DNA from: Methylococcaceae bacterium UBA7658
GTDB lineage: Bacteria; Pseudomonadota; Gammaproteobacteria; Methylococcales; Methylomonadaceae
Direction of reading: 5' to 3'
Length of the DNA: 21,720 bases
Assembly: GCA_002483425.1 (NCBI GenBank)
Contig: DLHW01000003.1
Span: 67,240-88,959 of the forward strand
The first letter of the stretch is position 1, and each line of letters opens with the position of its first letter. The position numbers were made by a program, and so were the translations under genes. Of the stretch, positions 6,151 through 13,694 are shown in pieces. The notes under the pieces are model-generated. The model was not told where the DNA came from. It saw only the letters and a program-made list of their open reading frames with translations, and ran no database searches.

Positions 6151-7887
6151 ATGATGCGTAACAATTCTAACAGGTCGGTAAGATTTCTTTGTCTTTCATT
6201 CGTTTTCATCTTAGCAGGCTGTTCGGACGCGCCCAAAGAACCTCTTGTCATCAACGGACCGCCGGTTGTTTCGCGTTCGGAGTACGGCAGTGCATACAAA
6301 TACGGCGTTCATACTAAAAAGCCGGGAGGCTATCAGTTTAAAAAACGAATAAAAAACCTCTTTTCCCATCACAATACTGTTTGGGAGCGAATGTTATCGC
6401 TGTATTCCTTGCCTGAAGTCGATAACTACCGCGTCGATGCCGAACTGAACTATTATCTTGACCATCCCGATTACATAGCGCGTGTGCAAGAACGCGCGGC
6501 GCCTTACATGCATCTGATTCTGGATGAGATCGAGGCGAAGAACTTGCCGGGCGAATTAGCGTTATTACCGGTAGTAGAAAGCGCATTTATTCCCGAAGCT
6601 TATTCTCGTAGCGCCGCCGCCGGGCTGTGGCAATTTATTCCCTCAACCGGCCGTTTGTTCGGATTGCAGCAAAATTCATGGTACGATGGCCGCCGCGATA
6701 TTTACGCGTCTACCGTAGCCGCTACTTCCTACCTTAAAGAATTGAGCGAAGAATTCAACGGCGACTTTTTCCTAGCCCTCGCTTCATACAATTACGGTAA
6801 AGGCAATATCGGAAAAGCGATCATGCGTAACGAATACCAAGGTTTGCCGACCGATTATTGGTCGCTCAATCTTCCGAAAGAAACTGAAGATTATGTACCA
6901 CGGTTATTAGCGATTGCCAAATTATTCGCTAATGCCGACCAATACGGTATCAGATTGCAAGCTGTTCCGAACAAACGGTATTGCGAAGTGGTCAATGTCG
7001 GTTCGCAATTGGATATCGATAAAGCCGCCGAATTGGCACGGACTCCCTTGAGTCATTTTCTTAAATTAAACCCTTGCTTCAAAAAAGGCAGCACGGCGCC
7101 TGATGGCCCTCACCGCTTATTGGTGCCTTCCGACCGGGTTCATGCATTTAAACAAAACTTAGCACGCTTACCTTATGAGGAACGTGTCGCTCAAAGATGG
7201 CGTCAAGAAGAGTTGTTAGCCGAAAAAGTACGTCAAAACGAGCTGACAGCGCAGAAAATTCGCGATGAGGAAGAAGAGAGAATTGCTAATCGCCGGAAAC
7301 ACGAAGTTGTCGCCGCTAAATCGAGTTCTTTTTCTTCCGCTCCCACTCAGTCCTATAAAGTCCAACGCGGAGAAACGCTATCAGGTATTGCTAAAAGTTA
7401 TGGAACTTCTATCGATGCTTTAAGACACATCAATCACCTGTCGAAGAATCAAGTGAACTCTGGCAGTTATCTTAAAGTACCGTCCTCCAGCCGTGTCTCT
7501 GTCATCAAGGAAGTCAGCAGTACTTTAAAACCGAAAATGAGTAGCGGTTCGGTTTATGTCGTAAAAAAAGGCGATACGTTTTATAACGTGTCGAAACGCT
7601 TTGCGGTTAGCCGGAGTAATATCGCTGCGTGGAACAATATCTCTCCCAACAGCAATCTCATCTCAGGCCAAAAACTGGTTATAAAGAACGGAACTCAGCA
7701 GCTTGCTTCCGCGGCGTCGGCTCGATTGATACGATATACGGTAAAAAAAGGCGATTCACTAATGCAATTAACGCGAAAATTCGGCGTTTCTTTGGATGAT
7801 CTTAGAAGAGCAAATCCTGATGCCGCCAAAGGATTGCGTCCTGGTCAAAACATTAAAATCATCGTCGCTAATAACGACCGAGGCTAA
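6151..7887 (+). CDS. mltD: Membrane-bound lytic murein transglycosylase D with three LysM domains
   Basis: A 578-residue peptidoglycan lytic transglycosylase that cleaves the MurNAc-GlcNAc bond with 1,6-anhydro product formation. The N-terminus is a lipoprotein signal (FVFILAGC), with the lipidated Cys24 followed by Ser, which predicts outer-membrane sorting. The SLT domain spans about 115-265: catalytic Glu143 lies in LLPVVESAFIPEAYS, followed by AAGLWQFIPSTGR and LALASYNYGKGN. A charged, probably helical linker lies at 343-385. Three LysM modules follow, at about 402-444 (YKVQRGETLSGIAKSYG), 468-511 (YVVKKGDTFYNVSKRF) and 528-572 (YTVKKGDSLMQLTRKFG). Two ATGs stand in tandem (6151, 6154) after aaaaggg; the second has the better spacing, which would shorten the protein by one residue. 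mltD is divergent from the methyltransferase-rnhA pair, an arrangement known from enterics. Confidence 0.95.
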   Translation: MMRNNSNRSVRFLCLSFVFILAGCSDAPKEPLVINGPPVVSRSEYGSAYKYGVHTKKPGGYQFKKRIKNLFSHHNTVWERMLSLYSLPEVDNYRVDAELNYYLDHPDYIARVQERAAPYMHLILDEIEAKNLPGELALLPVVESAFIPEAYSRSAAAGLWQFIPSTGRLFGLQQNSWYDGRRDIYASTVAATSYLKELSEEFNGDFFLALASYNYGKGNIGKAIMRNEYQGLPTDYWSLNLPKETEDYVPRLLAIAKLFANADQYGIRLQAVPNKRYCEVVNVGSQLDIDKAAELARTPLSHFLKLNPCFKKGSTAPDGPHRLLVPSDRVHAFKQNLARLPYEERVAQRWRQEELLAEKVRQNELTAQKIRDEEEERIANRRKHEVVAAKSSSFSSAPTQSYKVQRGETLSGIAKSYGTSIDALRHINHLSKNQVNSGSYLKVPSSSRVSVIKEVSSTLKPKMSSGSVYVVKKGDTFYNVSKRFAVSRSNIAAWNNISPNSNLISGQKLVIKNGTQQLASAASARLIRYTVKKGDSLMQLTRKFGVSLDDLRRANPDAAKGLRPGQNIKIIVANNDRG

Positions 7888-8210
7888 TAATCAAGTTGAT
7901 TTTTATAAGCGGCTTACCGGCTTAAACGAACAGCTTACCTGTCTTCACGATAGTTTTTTGAAACTATCCGGCAGGTCAAAAGGTGCAGGCAAGTACCGAA
8001 TAAGCGATAATGCGATTATTGCTAATGTATGGTATCAAGTTCCTTTTTAGAAAGAACTTTACGCTAATCGTTAGGAGCGTTCGTTTTATTAGTTTTAAAT
8101 TCTCGTTAACCCACGGTGCGCTAAATACCAGCGCAAAAGTTAGTTGTGCTCTGATTAGCAAAAACAGGGGAAAATTAAAGCGATCAACTTTTTAAGTTGA
8201 ATACAAAACT
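7888..8210. other. Intergenic space between convergent mltD and panD
   Basis: No supported gene lies in these 323 bases; short frames on both strands lack ribosome binding sites and family features. A nested hairpin at 7937-7976 could end mltD transcription. A second hairpin, tcaactt/aagttga with a 3-base loop (8184-8200), sits 10 bases past the panD stop and might serve panD on the other strand, though no strong T-run follows. Confidence 0.45.
7937..7976 (+). terminator. Nested hairpin downstream of mltD
   Basis: The inner stem gatagttt (7949-7956) pairs perfectly with aaactatc (7961-7968) around a 4-base loop. An outer stem acctg (7937-7941) pairs with caggt (7972-7976). The structure lies about 50 bases past the mltD stop. 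No T-run follows, so it may be a 3'-end stabiliser rather than an intrinsic terminator. Confidence 0.35.
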
Positions 8211-8591
8211 TCAAGCCGCTTGAACAGGAATGGAAGACGCTGAGCGGATTATTTCATTTTTCTCATTGAAATAAATCAGCGTCGGCTTATAAGCCGCCAA
8301 TTCTTTTTGGTCTAAAATAAAATACGAACATATAATCAACAAATCCCCAGGGCAGGCTAATCTTGCGGCCGCGCCGTTAACCGAGATGGTTTTTGAGCCG
8401 TTTTCGGCGCGTATAGCGTAAGTGGTAAAGCGTTCGCCATTATTGATATTGTAAATTTGAATTTGCTCGTACTCCCTGATACCGGCTAAATCAAGAATGT
8501 TACCGTCAATCGCGCACGAACCCTCATAACCCAATTCCGAGCGGGTTACAGTCACTCTGTGCAGCTTTGATTTAAGCATGGTTGTTTGCAT
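8211..8591 (-). CDS. panD: Aspartate 1-decarboxylase proenzyme
   Basis: A 126-residue pyruvoyl-dependent decarboxylase that turns L-aspartate into beta-alanine for pantothenate and CoA synthesis. The self-cleavage site is Gly24-Ser25 in YEGSCAID; Ser25 becomes the pyruvoyl group of the alpha chain. Other family landmarks are LKSKLHRVTVT (6-16), ISVNGAAARL (69-78) and GDLLIICSY. The length is the usual 126 residues and the first ATG gives the same numbering as the E. coli enzyme. A tagg sequence lies a few bases before the ATG. The gene is alone on its strand, facing mltD and divergent from the thioredoxin-fold gene; panB and panC are not nearby. Confidence 0.96.
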   Translation of the reverse strand: MQTTMLKSKLHRVTVTRSELGYEGSCAIDGNILDLAGIREYEQIQIYNINNGERFTTYAIRAENGSKTISVNGAAARLACPGDLLIICSYFILDQKELAAYKPTLIYFNEKNEIIRSASSIPVQAA

Positions 8592-8860
8592 AGCGCCTAC
8601 AAATACAAGATAAGACCGTAAATTATCCCTTAAATTTCAAAACACATCAACTTTACCCGCACTTGCTTAAAAACAAGTATCGAGATGCATTTCGTCAGGT
8701 CTGCTATGTATCGTTAAAGAAAGCCAGGGATAGAATCTTAATTGAGTATGTGAAACAATTAATTGCGTTCGCCTTTAATTTATTTCTTTTATGCGGGCTG
8801 TTAAAATACCAACTTGGTTGCAATTTTCTCGATTATCAATTTAAACACGAGGTCTAAACC

Positions 8861-9424
8861 GTGGTATCACTCGAACCTCCGCTCTGCGACTTCGGCGCCA
8901 GCGCGCCCCAGTTCAAATTACTTGGCGTCGACGGCAAAACCTGGGTACTGCAAGAATGCATGGGCAGGAACGGCTTGCTAGTCATGTTCATTTGCAACCA
9001 TTGCCCTTACGTCAAGGCAGTCCATGCCCGTATTTTGAGAGATACCAGGGATTTAAAAGGTTTGGGTGTTGAATCCGTCGCCATTATGTCCAACGACACG
9101 CTGAATTACCCGGACGATTCCTACGAAAATATGCAACGGATTGCCGCCGAATTTAATTATTCTTTTCCTTATCTTTACGATGAAACGCAAGAAGCCGCTA
9201 GAGCTTACGGCGCGGTATGCACACCCGATTTCTTCGGCTATAACGCCGCTTTCGAGTTGCAATATCGCGGACGTTTGGACGCCAGCCGGAAGGAAACTGC
9301 GCCCGAAGGCACCCGCCGGGATTTATATGAAGCGATGAAACTGGTGGCGAATACCGGACACGGTCCTAATAAGCAAACTTCCAGTATCGGCTGCTCCATC
9401 AAATGGAAAGAAGAAACCCATTAA
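8861..9424 (+). CDS. Thioredoxin-fold (AhpC/TSA, redoxin-like) protein
   Basis: A 187-residue protein of the thioredoxin/peroxiredoxin superfamily, from the group whose signature is CNHCPYVKA. The two cysteines are Cys45 and Cys48 in VMFICNHCPYVKAVH, a CxxC centre in the strand-helix position of thioredoxins. VCTPDFFGYN (about 120-129) supplies the cis-proline region. There is no signal peptide, so it is probably a cytoplasmic thiol oxidoreductase or peroxidase; the substrate is unknown. The start is GTG, supported by gagg about ten bases upstream and by a stop codon just before it; no in-frame ATG would leave the fold intact. It ends 38 bases before pgk in the same direction, so cotranscription is plausible. 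Confidence 0.85.
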   Translation: MVSLEPPLCDFGASAPQFKLLGVDGKTWVLQECMGRNGLLVMFICNHCPYVKAVHARILRDTRDLKGLGVESVAIMSNDTLNYPDDSYENMQRIAAEFNYSFPYLYDETQEAARAYGAVCTPDFFGYNAAFELQYRGRLDASRKETAPEGTRRDLYEAMKLVANTGHGPNKQTSSIGCSIKWKEETH

Positions 9425-9462
9425 CCCTAAACAAAACCACACAAAACCGAGAGAAAGAAAAT

Positions 9463-10635
9463 ATGTCGATTAAAAGAATGGCTGACTTGGATTTAGCCGG
9501 AAAGCGAGTATTGATCCGCCAAGACCTGAATGTACCGGTCAAGAATGGCAAAGTCACTAGCGATATCCGCATCCAAGCCAGTGTGCCGACTATCAAGCAA
9601 GCCTTGGCCGCAGGCGCCGCCGTCATGGTGATGTCGCATTTGGGACGTCCGGTAGAAGGCCAATACGACGAAGAGTCCTCCCTGAAACCGGTCGCGGAAC
9701 GCTTGTCCGAATTACTGGACAAACCCGTCCGCCTCGAACGGGACTGGCTGAACGGGATCGCAGTCCAACCGGGCGAAGTCGTATTATGCGAAAACGTGCG
9801 TTTTAATCCTGGCGAAAAGAAAAACAGCGATGAGTTGGGCAAACAAATGGCTGCTTTGTGCGACATCTTCGTCATGGATGCGTTCGGCACCGCGCACCGG
9901 GCGGAAGCATCCACCCACAGCGTCGCCAAATTCGCTCCGGTTGCTTGCGCCGGACCGCTCTTGGCAAGCGAACTAGATGCGCTCGGCAAGGCGTTAGAAA
10001 CGCCCGCCAGGCCGTTGGTAGCGATTGTCGGCGGCTCCAAGGTCAGCACTAAGTTGACTGTATTGAAGTCGTTGTCGGATAAAGTCGACCAACTGATCGT
10101 CGGCGGCGGTATCGCCAACACCTTCATCGCAGCGATGGGCTTGCCTGTCGGGAAATCACTGTACGAACCCGATTTGATCGAAGAAGCTAAGCAATTGATT
10201 GCCGACGCAAAGCAGGCGGGTTCGGATATTCCTATTCCGGCCGACGTTGTTTGCGCTAAAGAATTCTCCGAAACCGCCGCCGCAACAGTTAAAAAAGTGG
10301 CGGACGTAGCCGCCGACGATTTGATTCTCGACATCGGCCCCGACACTGCTAAGCAGTATGCCGAAATCCTTAAATCCGCTGGCACAATTGTATGGAATGG
10401 ACCGGTCGGCGTATTTGAAATCAACCAATTTGGCGAAGGGACTAAGGCTTTATCGATGGCTATTGCCGAAAGCCCAGCCTTTTCGATTGCAGGCGGCGGC
10501 GATACCTTGGCGGCTATCGACAAATATGAAATTAACGACAAGATATCGTATACCTCAACCGGCGGCGGCGCGTTCCTGGAGTTCCTAGAAGGCAAGGAAT
10601 TACCGGCGGTTGCGATTTTGAAATCGCGCGCTTAA
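9463..10635 (+). CDS. pgk: Phosphoglycerate kinase
   Basis: A 390-residue phosphoglycerate kinase, which moves phosphate between 1,3-bisphosphoglycerate and ADP in glycolysis and in the reverse direction in gluconeogenesis or CO2 fixation. Visible motifs are VLIRQDLNVPVKNGKVTSD (residues 16-34), the substrate loop SHLGRP, NVRFNPGEKKN, DAFGTAHR, the ATP-site hinge GGSKVSTK and the C-terminal nucleotide loop GGGDTLAA. The frame is open from 9403, but I place the start at ATG 9463 because MSIKRMADLDLAGKRV is the family start and agaaa precedes it; the longer form would overlap the previous gene. The usual neighbours gap, pyk and fba are absent. The minus-strand frame of similar length across it is a codon-bias shadow. 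Confidence 0.97.
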   Translation: MSIKRMADLDLAGKRVLIRQDLNVPVKNGKVTSDIRIQASVPTIKQALAAGAAVMVMSHLGRPVEGQYDEESSLKPVAERLSELLDKPVRLERDWLNGIAVQPGEVVLCENVRFNPGEKKNSDELGKQMAALCDIFVMDAFGTAHRAEASTHSVAKFAPVACAGPLLASELDALGKALETPARPLVAIVGGSKVSTKLTVLKSLSDKVDQLIVGGGIANTFIAAMGLPVGKSLYEPDLIEEAKQLIADAKQAGSDIPIPADVVCAKEFSETAAATVKKVADVAADDLILDIGPDTAKQYAEILKSAGTIVWNGPVGVFEINQFGEGTKALSMAIAESPAFSIAGGGDTLAAIDKYEINDKISYTSTGGGAFLEFLEGKELPAVAILKSRA

Positions 10636-10644
10636 AAATTAGTT

Positions 10645-10743
10645 ACCGGTTAGGTTATTGTTTTAGTGTAAAACACAACAAAATGTTGCGTTTCTGCAAA
10701 ATTAATGGTAAATCATAATCAAGAACCGAATAAGCTAACCGGT
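10645..10743. repeat. 9-bp inverted repeat flanking the pgk-rpoZ spacer
   Basis: accggttag (10645-10653) and its exact reverse complement ctaaccggt (10735-10743) flank most of the 139-base spacer. Inside lie two small hairpins: gtttta/taaaac around gtg (10660-10674) and caaca/tgttg around aaa (10676-10688). Together they could terminate pgk transcription or form a structured leader for rpoZ. There is no strong T-run. Confidence 0.4.
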
Positions 10744-10774
10744 TGTCGAAGTAATAAATTTTTTTGGAATTAAA

Positions 10775-11014
10775 ATGGCAAGAATTACAATTGAAGATTG
10801 TTTGGATCATGTGGATAACCGCTTTAAGCTGGTTTTATTGGCGGGTACCCGTGCGCGCCAGTTAAGCCACGGCGCGACTGAATTTGTGCCGCGTAATAAG
10901 GATAAAGATACGGTGGTGGCGTTACGTGAAATTGCGGAAGGTCATGTGACGGTCGATAACATTAATCAATTACACCGTTCTCCTGATGTACACGAGCCGA
11001 ATTTGATGTTTTAA
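10775..11014 (+). CDS. rpoZ: RNA polymerase omega subunit
   Basis: A 79-residue omega subunit, which helps assembly of the beta' subunit and, in proteobacteria, forms part of a ppGpp-binding site on RNA polymerase. The family pattern is clear: MARITIEDCLDHVDNRFKLV at the start, then LLAGTRARQL, and DKDTVVALREIAEG in the middle. It is about twelve residues shorter at the C-terminus than the E. coli protein, a common variation. It lies five bases upstream of spoT, the classic pairing. gmk, which often precedes rpoZ in gammaproteobacteria, is replaced here by pgk. Confidence 0.96.
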   Translation: MARITIEDCLDHVDNRFKLVLLAGTRARQLSHGATEFVPRNKDKDTVVALREIAEGHVTVDNINQLHRSPDVHEPNLMF

Positions 11015-11019
11015 GTCTT

Positions 11020-13185
11020 ATGTTAAGTGTAGCTGACAGTATCGAACTCGAACGCCCGCAAGATAAACTTGTAAGGCGTTTATGTTCGACATTGTCCGGC
11101 TACATGGAACAATCTCAGATCGATGATTGCGTTCGCGCTTATGAATTTGGCGCAATAGCGCATTCTGGTCAAATCCGGAAAAGCGGTGAAGCTTATATTT
11201 GCCATCCCGTTGCCGTCGCCATCAGTCTTGCCGAGATGCGGATGGACGCAAATTGCATCATGGCCGCTATTTTGCATGATGTTATTGAAGATACCGGCGT
11301 TGAAAAACAAGAACTGGCTAGAAAGTTCAACCGGGATGTTGCCGAGTTAGTCGATGCCGTTACGAAATTAACCAAAATCGACAGCAAATCGCACGCCGAA
11401 GCGCAAGCGGAAAATGTCCGCAAGATGTTTTTAGCGATGGGCAAAGATTTGCGAGTGATAATGGTCAAATTAGCCGACCGTTTGCACAACATGCAAACAA
11501 TGGGCGCCATGCCGCCCGAAAAAAAACGCCGCATTGCCCGTGAAACGTTAGATATTTACGCCCCGATTGCGAACCGGCTGGGCATGAACAACATCCGGCA
11601 TAAGCTTGAAACGTTAAGTTTTCAGGCGATGTATCCCCGGCGATATGCAATTCTAGAAAGAGCGCTAATAAAAGCGCGCGGCAATCGCCGTAAAATTATC
11701 GATGTGATAGAAAATTCGATTAAAAATAGAATCAGTCAGGCAGATATGACCTGCGACGTATCGGGCAGGGAAAAAAATATCTACAGTGTTTATAAAAAAA
11801 TGTTGCAAAAAAAGGTGTCTCTCAACGATGTTTTCGACGTCTATGCGTTCCGGATTTTTTGCGATAACGTAGACGATTGTTACCGTATGATGGGCATCGT
11901 TCATAATCTTTATAAGCCGATACCGGGGCGGTTTAAAGATTACATCGCTTTACCGAAGGCAAACGGTTATCAATCTTTACATACTATTTTAATAGGTCCG
12001 TACGGGTTTCCTATCGAAATCCAAATAAGGACGCACGAAATGCACCGGATGGCGGAATCCGGCATTGCCGCGCATTGGCTTTATAAGACCGACGACGATA
12101 AGAACGATAAATTTCAAGACCGCGCGCACGAATGGTTGCGCGATCTATTAGAGATTCAACGTACGGCAGGCGATTCCCTAGAGTTTATCGACAATCTGAA
12201 AATCGATCTTTTCCCGCAGGAAGTTTTCGTATTTACCCCCAAAGGCGAGATCGTCAAAATGCCGAGAGGGGCTACGATTATCGACTTTGCTTACGCGGTG
12301 CATACCGACATCGGCAACGCCTGCGTATCTGCTCGAGTCGACCGTAAATTGGCGCCACTGCAAACAAAACTCGAGAATGGCGTGACAGTCGAGGTCATCA
12401 CCGCAATTTGGGCGCGTCCTAATCCGCTATGGTTAAATTATGTAACCACTGCGAAAGCGAGATCCGGAATCCGTAATTACCTAAAAAACTTCAAACAGCA
12501 GGAAGCGATCAGTTTAGGTAAACGCTTGCTGGATAATGAATTGCAAGGGATGCAATTGCAAATAGACAACATCGACAAAAACCGGATTAAAGCACTGCTC
12601 GAAGCGTCCGGTAAACAAACATTAGACGAGTTATTAGAAGATATCGGCTTAGGTAATAAAATGCCTTTTTTAATCGCCAAACGCCTTAGTCAAGAGGATA
12701 TTAACGCCGCAATTAAACTTGAAGACAAAGATACTAAAAAGACATCGCTGGCTATCAAGGGAACCGAGGGCATGGTGGTTACTTTGGCAAAATGTTGTAA
12801 ACCGATCCCCGGTGATTCTATCATTGGCTTTTTCAACCCAGGTAAAGGCATTGTCGTTCATCATCATGAATGCCGTAACAAAAATATCGTACGAAAAAAA
12901 CAAACCAATTGGCTGGACGTGGAATGGAGCGATGAGGTTTCGGGCGAATTTCTTGCGGAGCTTCGACTTGAGGTGCTGAATCAACGCGGTTCGCTGGCGA
13001 CGGTAGCCACGACCATTTCTGATCTCAATTCCAATATCGAAAATGTAACGGTTGTCGAACAAGACTCCCGTATTAGCGTCGATCTGATTACAGTCAGCGT
13101 TAAAGATCGTGTGCATCTCGCCAAAATTATGCGACGACTGAAAGAATTGTCGATCGTCGTAAAAATCTCCCGCGTCAAAGCGTGA
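11020..13185 (+). CDS. spoT: Bifunctional (p)ppGpp synthetase/hydrolase
   Basis: A 721-residue long RSH enzyme that makes and degrades the alarmone (p)ppGpp. The hydrolase domain (about 35-190) has the HD pair in AAILHDVIEDT (His86-Asp87) and KLADRLHNM (150-158), both intact. The synthetase domain (about 240-355) has RFKDYIALPKANGYQSLHT (304-322) and EIQIRTHEMHRMAESGIAAHW (333-353), so it also looks active. A TGS domain lies at about 402-460. A zinc-finger-like segment with KCCKPIPGD (591-599) and HHHEC (614-618) follows, then a C-terminal ACT domain (about 645-721). Intact HD residues and position next to rpoZ make it SpoT rather than RelA. No ribosome binding site is evident, and the 5-base gap from rpoZ suggests translational coupling. 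Confidence 0.95.
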   Translation: MLSVADSIELERPQDKLVRRLCSTLSGYMEQSQIDDCVRAYEFGAIAHSGQIRKSGEAYICHPVAVAISLAEMRMDANCIMAAILHDVIEDTGVEKQELARKFNRDVAELVDAVTKLTKIDSKSHAEAQAENVRKMFLAMGKDLRVIMVKLADRLHNMQTMGAMPPEKKRRIARETLDIYAPIANRLGMNNIRHKLETLSFQAMYPRRYAILERALIKARGNRRKIIDVIENSIKNRISQADMTCDVSGREKNIYSVYKKMLQKKVSLNDVFDVYAFRIFCDNVDDCYRMMGIVHNLYKPIPGRFKDYIALPKANGYQSLHTILIGPYGFPIEIQIRTHEMHRMAESGIAAHWLYKTDDDKNDKFQDRAHEWLRDLLEIQRTAGDSLEFIDNLKIDLFPQEVFVFTPKGEIVKMPRGATIIDFAYAVHTDIGNACVSARVDRKLAPLQTKLENGVTVEVITAIWARPNPLWLNYVTTAKARSGIRNYLKNFKQQEAISLGKRLLDNELQGMQLQIDNIDKNRIKALLEASGKQTLDELLEDIGLGNKMPFLIAKRLSQEDINAAIKLEDKDTKKTSLAIKGTEGMVVTLAKCCKPIPGDSIIGFFNPGKGIVVHHHECRNKNIVRKKQTNWLDVEWSDEVSGEFLAELRLEVLNQRGSLATVATTISDLNSNIENVTVVEQDSRISVDLITVSVKDRVHLAKIMRRLKELSIVVKISRVKA

Positions 13186-13228
13186 ATTAACTTCACTCAA
13201 TCAGCTTATTCCTAACCATAGCGCCGAA

Positions 13229-13630
13229 ATGAGCAAAGAAACTATCGCAACCAATCATGCGCCACAGGCCATAGGTACCTATTCCCAAGCCGTAAAAGCC
13301 GGCCAAACGATTTATCTGTCGGGACAAATTCCCTTGGTTCCCGAGACTATGCAGTTGATTGAGGGCGAAATTTCTGTGCAAATCACGCGTGTGTTCGAAA
13401 ACTTGAAAGCCGTAGCGGAAGCGGCCGGAGGCGGTCTTTCCGATGTGGTCAAATTAAACGTTTTCCTAACCGATCTATCGGACTTTCCCATCGTTAACGA
13501 GATCATGGCGCGATATTTTGAGCAACCTTACCCAGCTCGTGCGGCTGTTGGCGTTGCCGCTTTACCGAAAGGCGCTCAAGTGGAAATGGATGCGATCATG
13601 GTGCTAAATCCGCAGGAATACCCTCTCTGA
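13229..13630 (+). CDS. ridA: RidA family reactive enamine/imine deaminase
   Basis: A 133-residue RidA (YjgF/YER057c/UK114) protein. RidA hydrolyses reactive 2-aminoacrylate and related enamines or imines released by PLP enzymes such as threonine dehydratase, protecting other PLP enzymes. The active-site arginine (Arg104) is in YPARAAVGVAALPKGAQVEMDAI, with Glu119 nearby; the substrate-side SGQIPLVPET (31-40) is typical. These features point to the active RidA branch rather than the Rid1-7 groups without Arg. It follows spoT by 43 bases and precedes recG, the order also seen in pseudomonads. No strong ribosome binding site is visible. Confidence 0.93.
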   Translation: MSKETIATNHAPQAIGTYSQAVKAGQTIYLSGQIPLVPETMQLIEGEISVQITRVFENLKAVAEAAGGGLSDVVKLNVFLTDLSDFPIVNEIMARYFEQPYPARAAVGVAALPKGAQVEMDAIMVLNPQEYPL

Positions 13631-13694
13631 ACCGTCTTCATCTTTAATCCGTTACGTAATATCAAAAAAAAACCGGTCTGCTGTTTCTTAATCT

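Noticed and set aside
7890..7902. aatcaagttgatt as an FNR or CRP box
   Set aside because: The half-sites are spaced by one base, not four, and it lies just after the mltD stop, not in a promoter.
7796..8161. Short frames overlapping the end of mltD and the mltD-panD spacer
   Set aside because: They overlap the third LysM module or lie in low-complexity AT-rich DNA and have no recognisable motif.
8663..8857. 64-codon frame ahead of the thioredoxin-fold gene
   Set aside because: It has a non-ATG start, no ribosome binding site and a composition of AT-rich intergenic DNA. The hydrophobic part (IAFAFNLFLLCGLL) is not enough to support a gene.
9399..10595. 398-codon open frame on the minus strand across pgk
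   Set aside because: It is the antisense shadow of a confidently identified pgk; its translation is Ser/Ala/Pro-rich, has no family features and no ribosome binding site.
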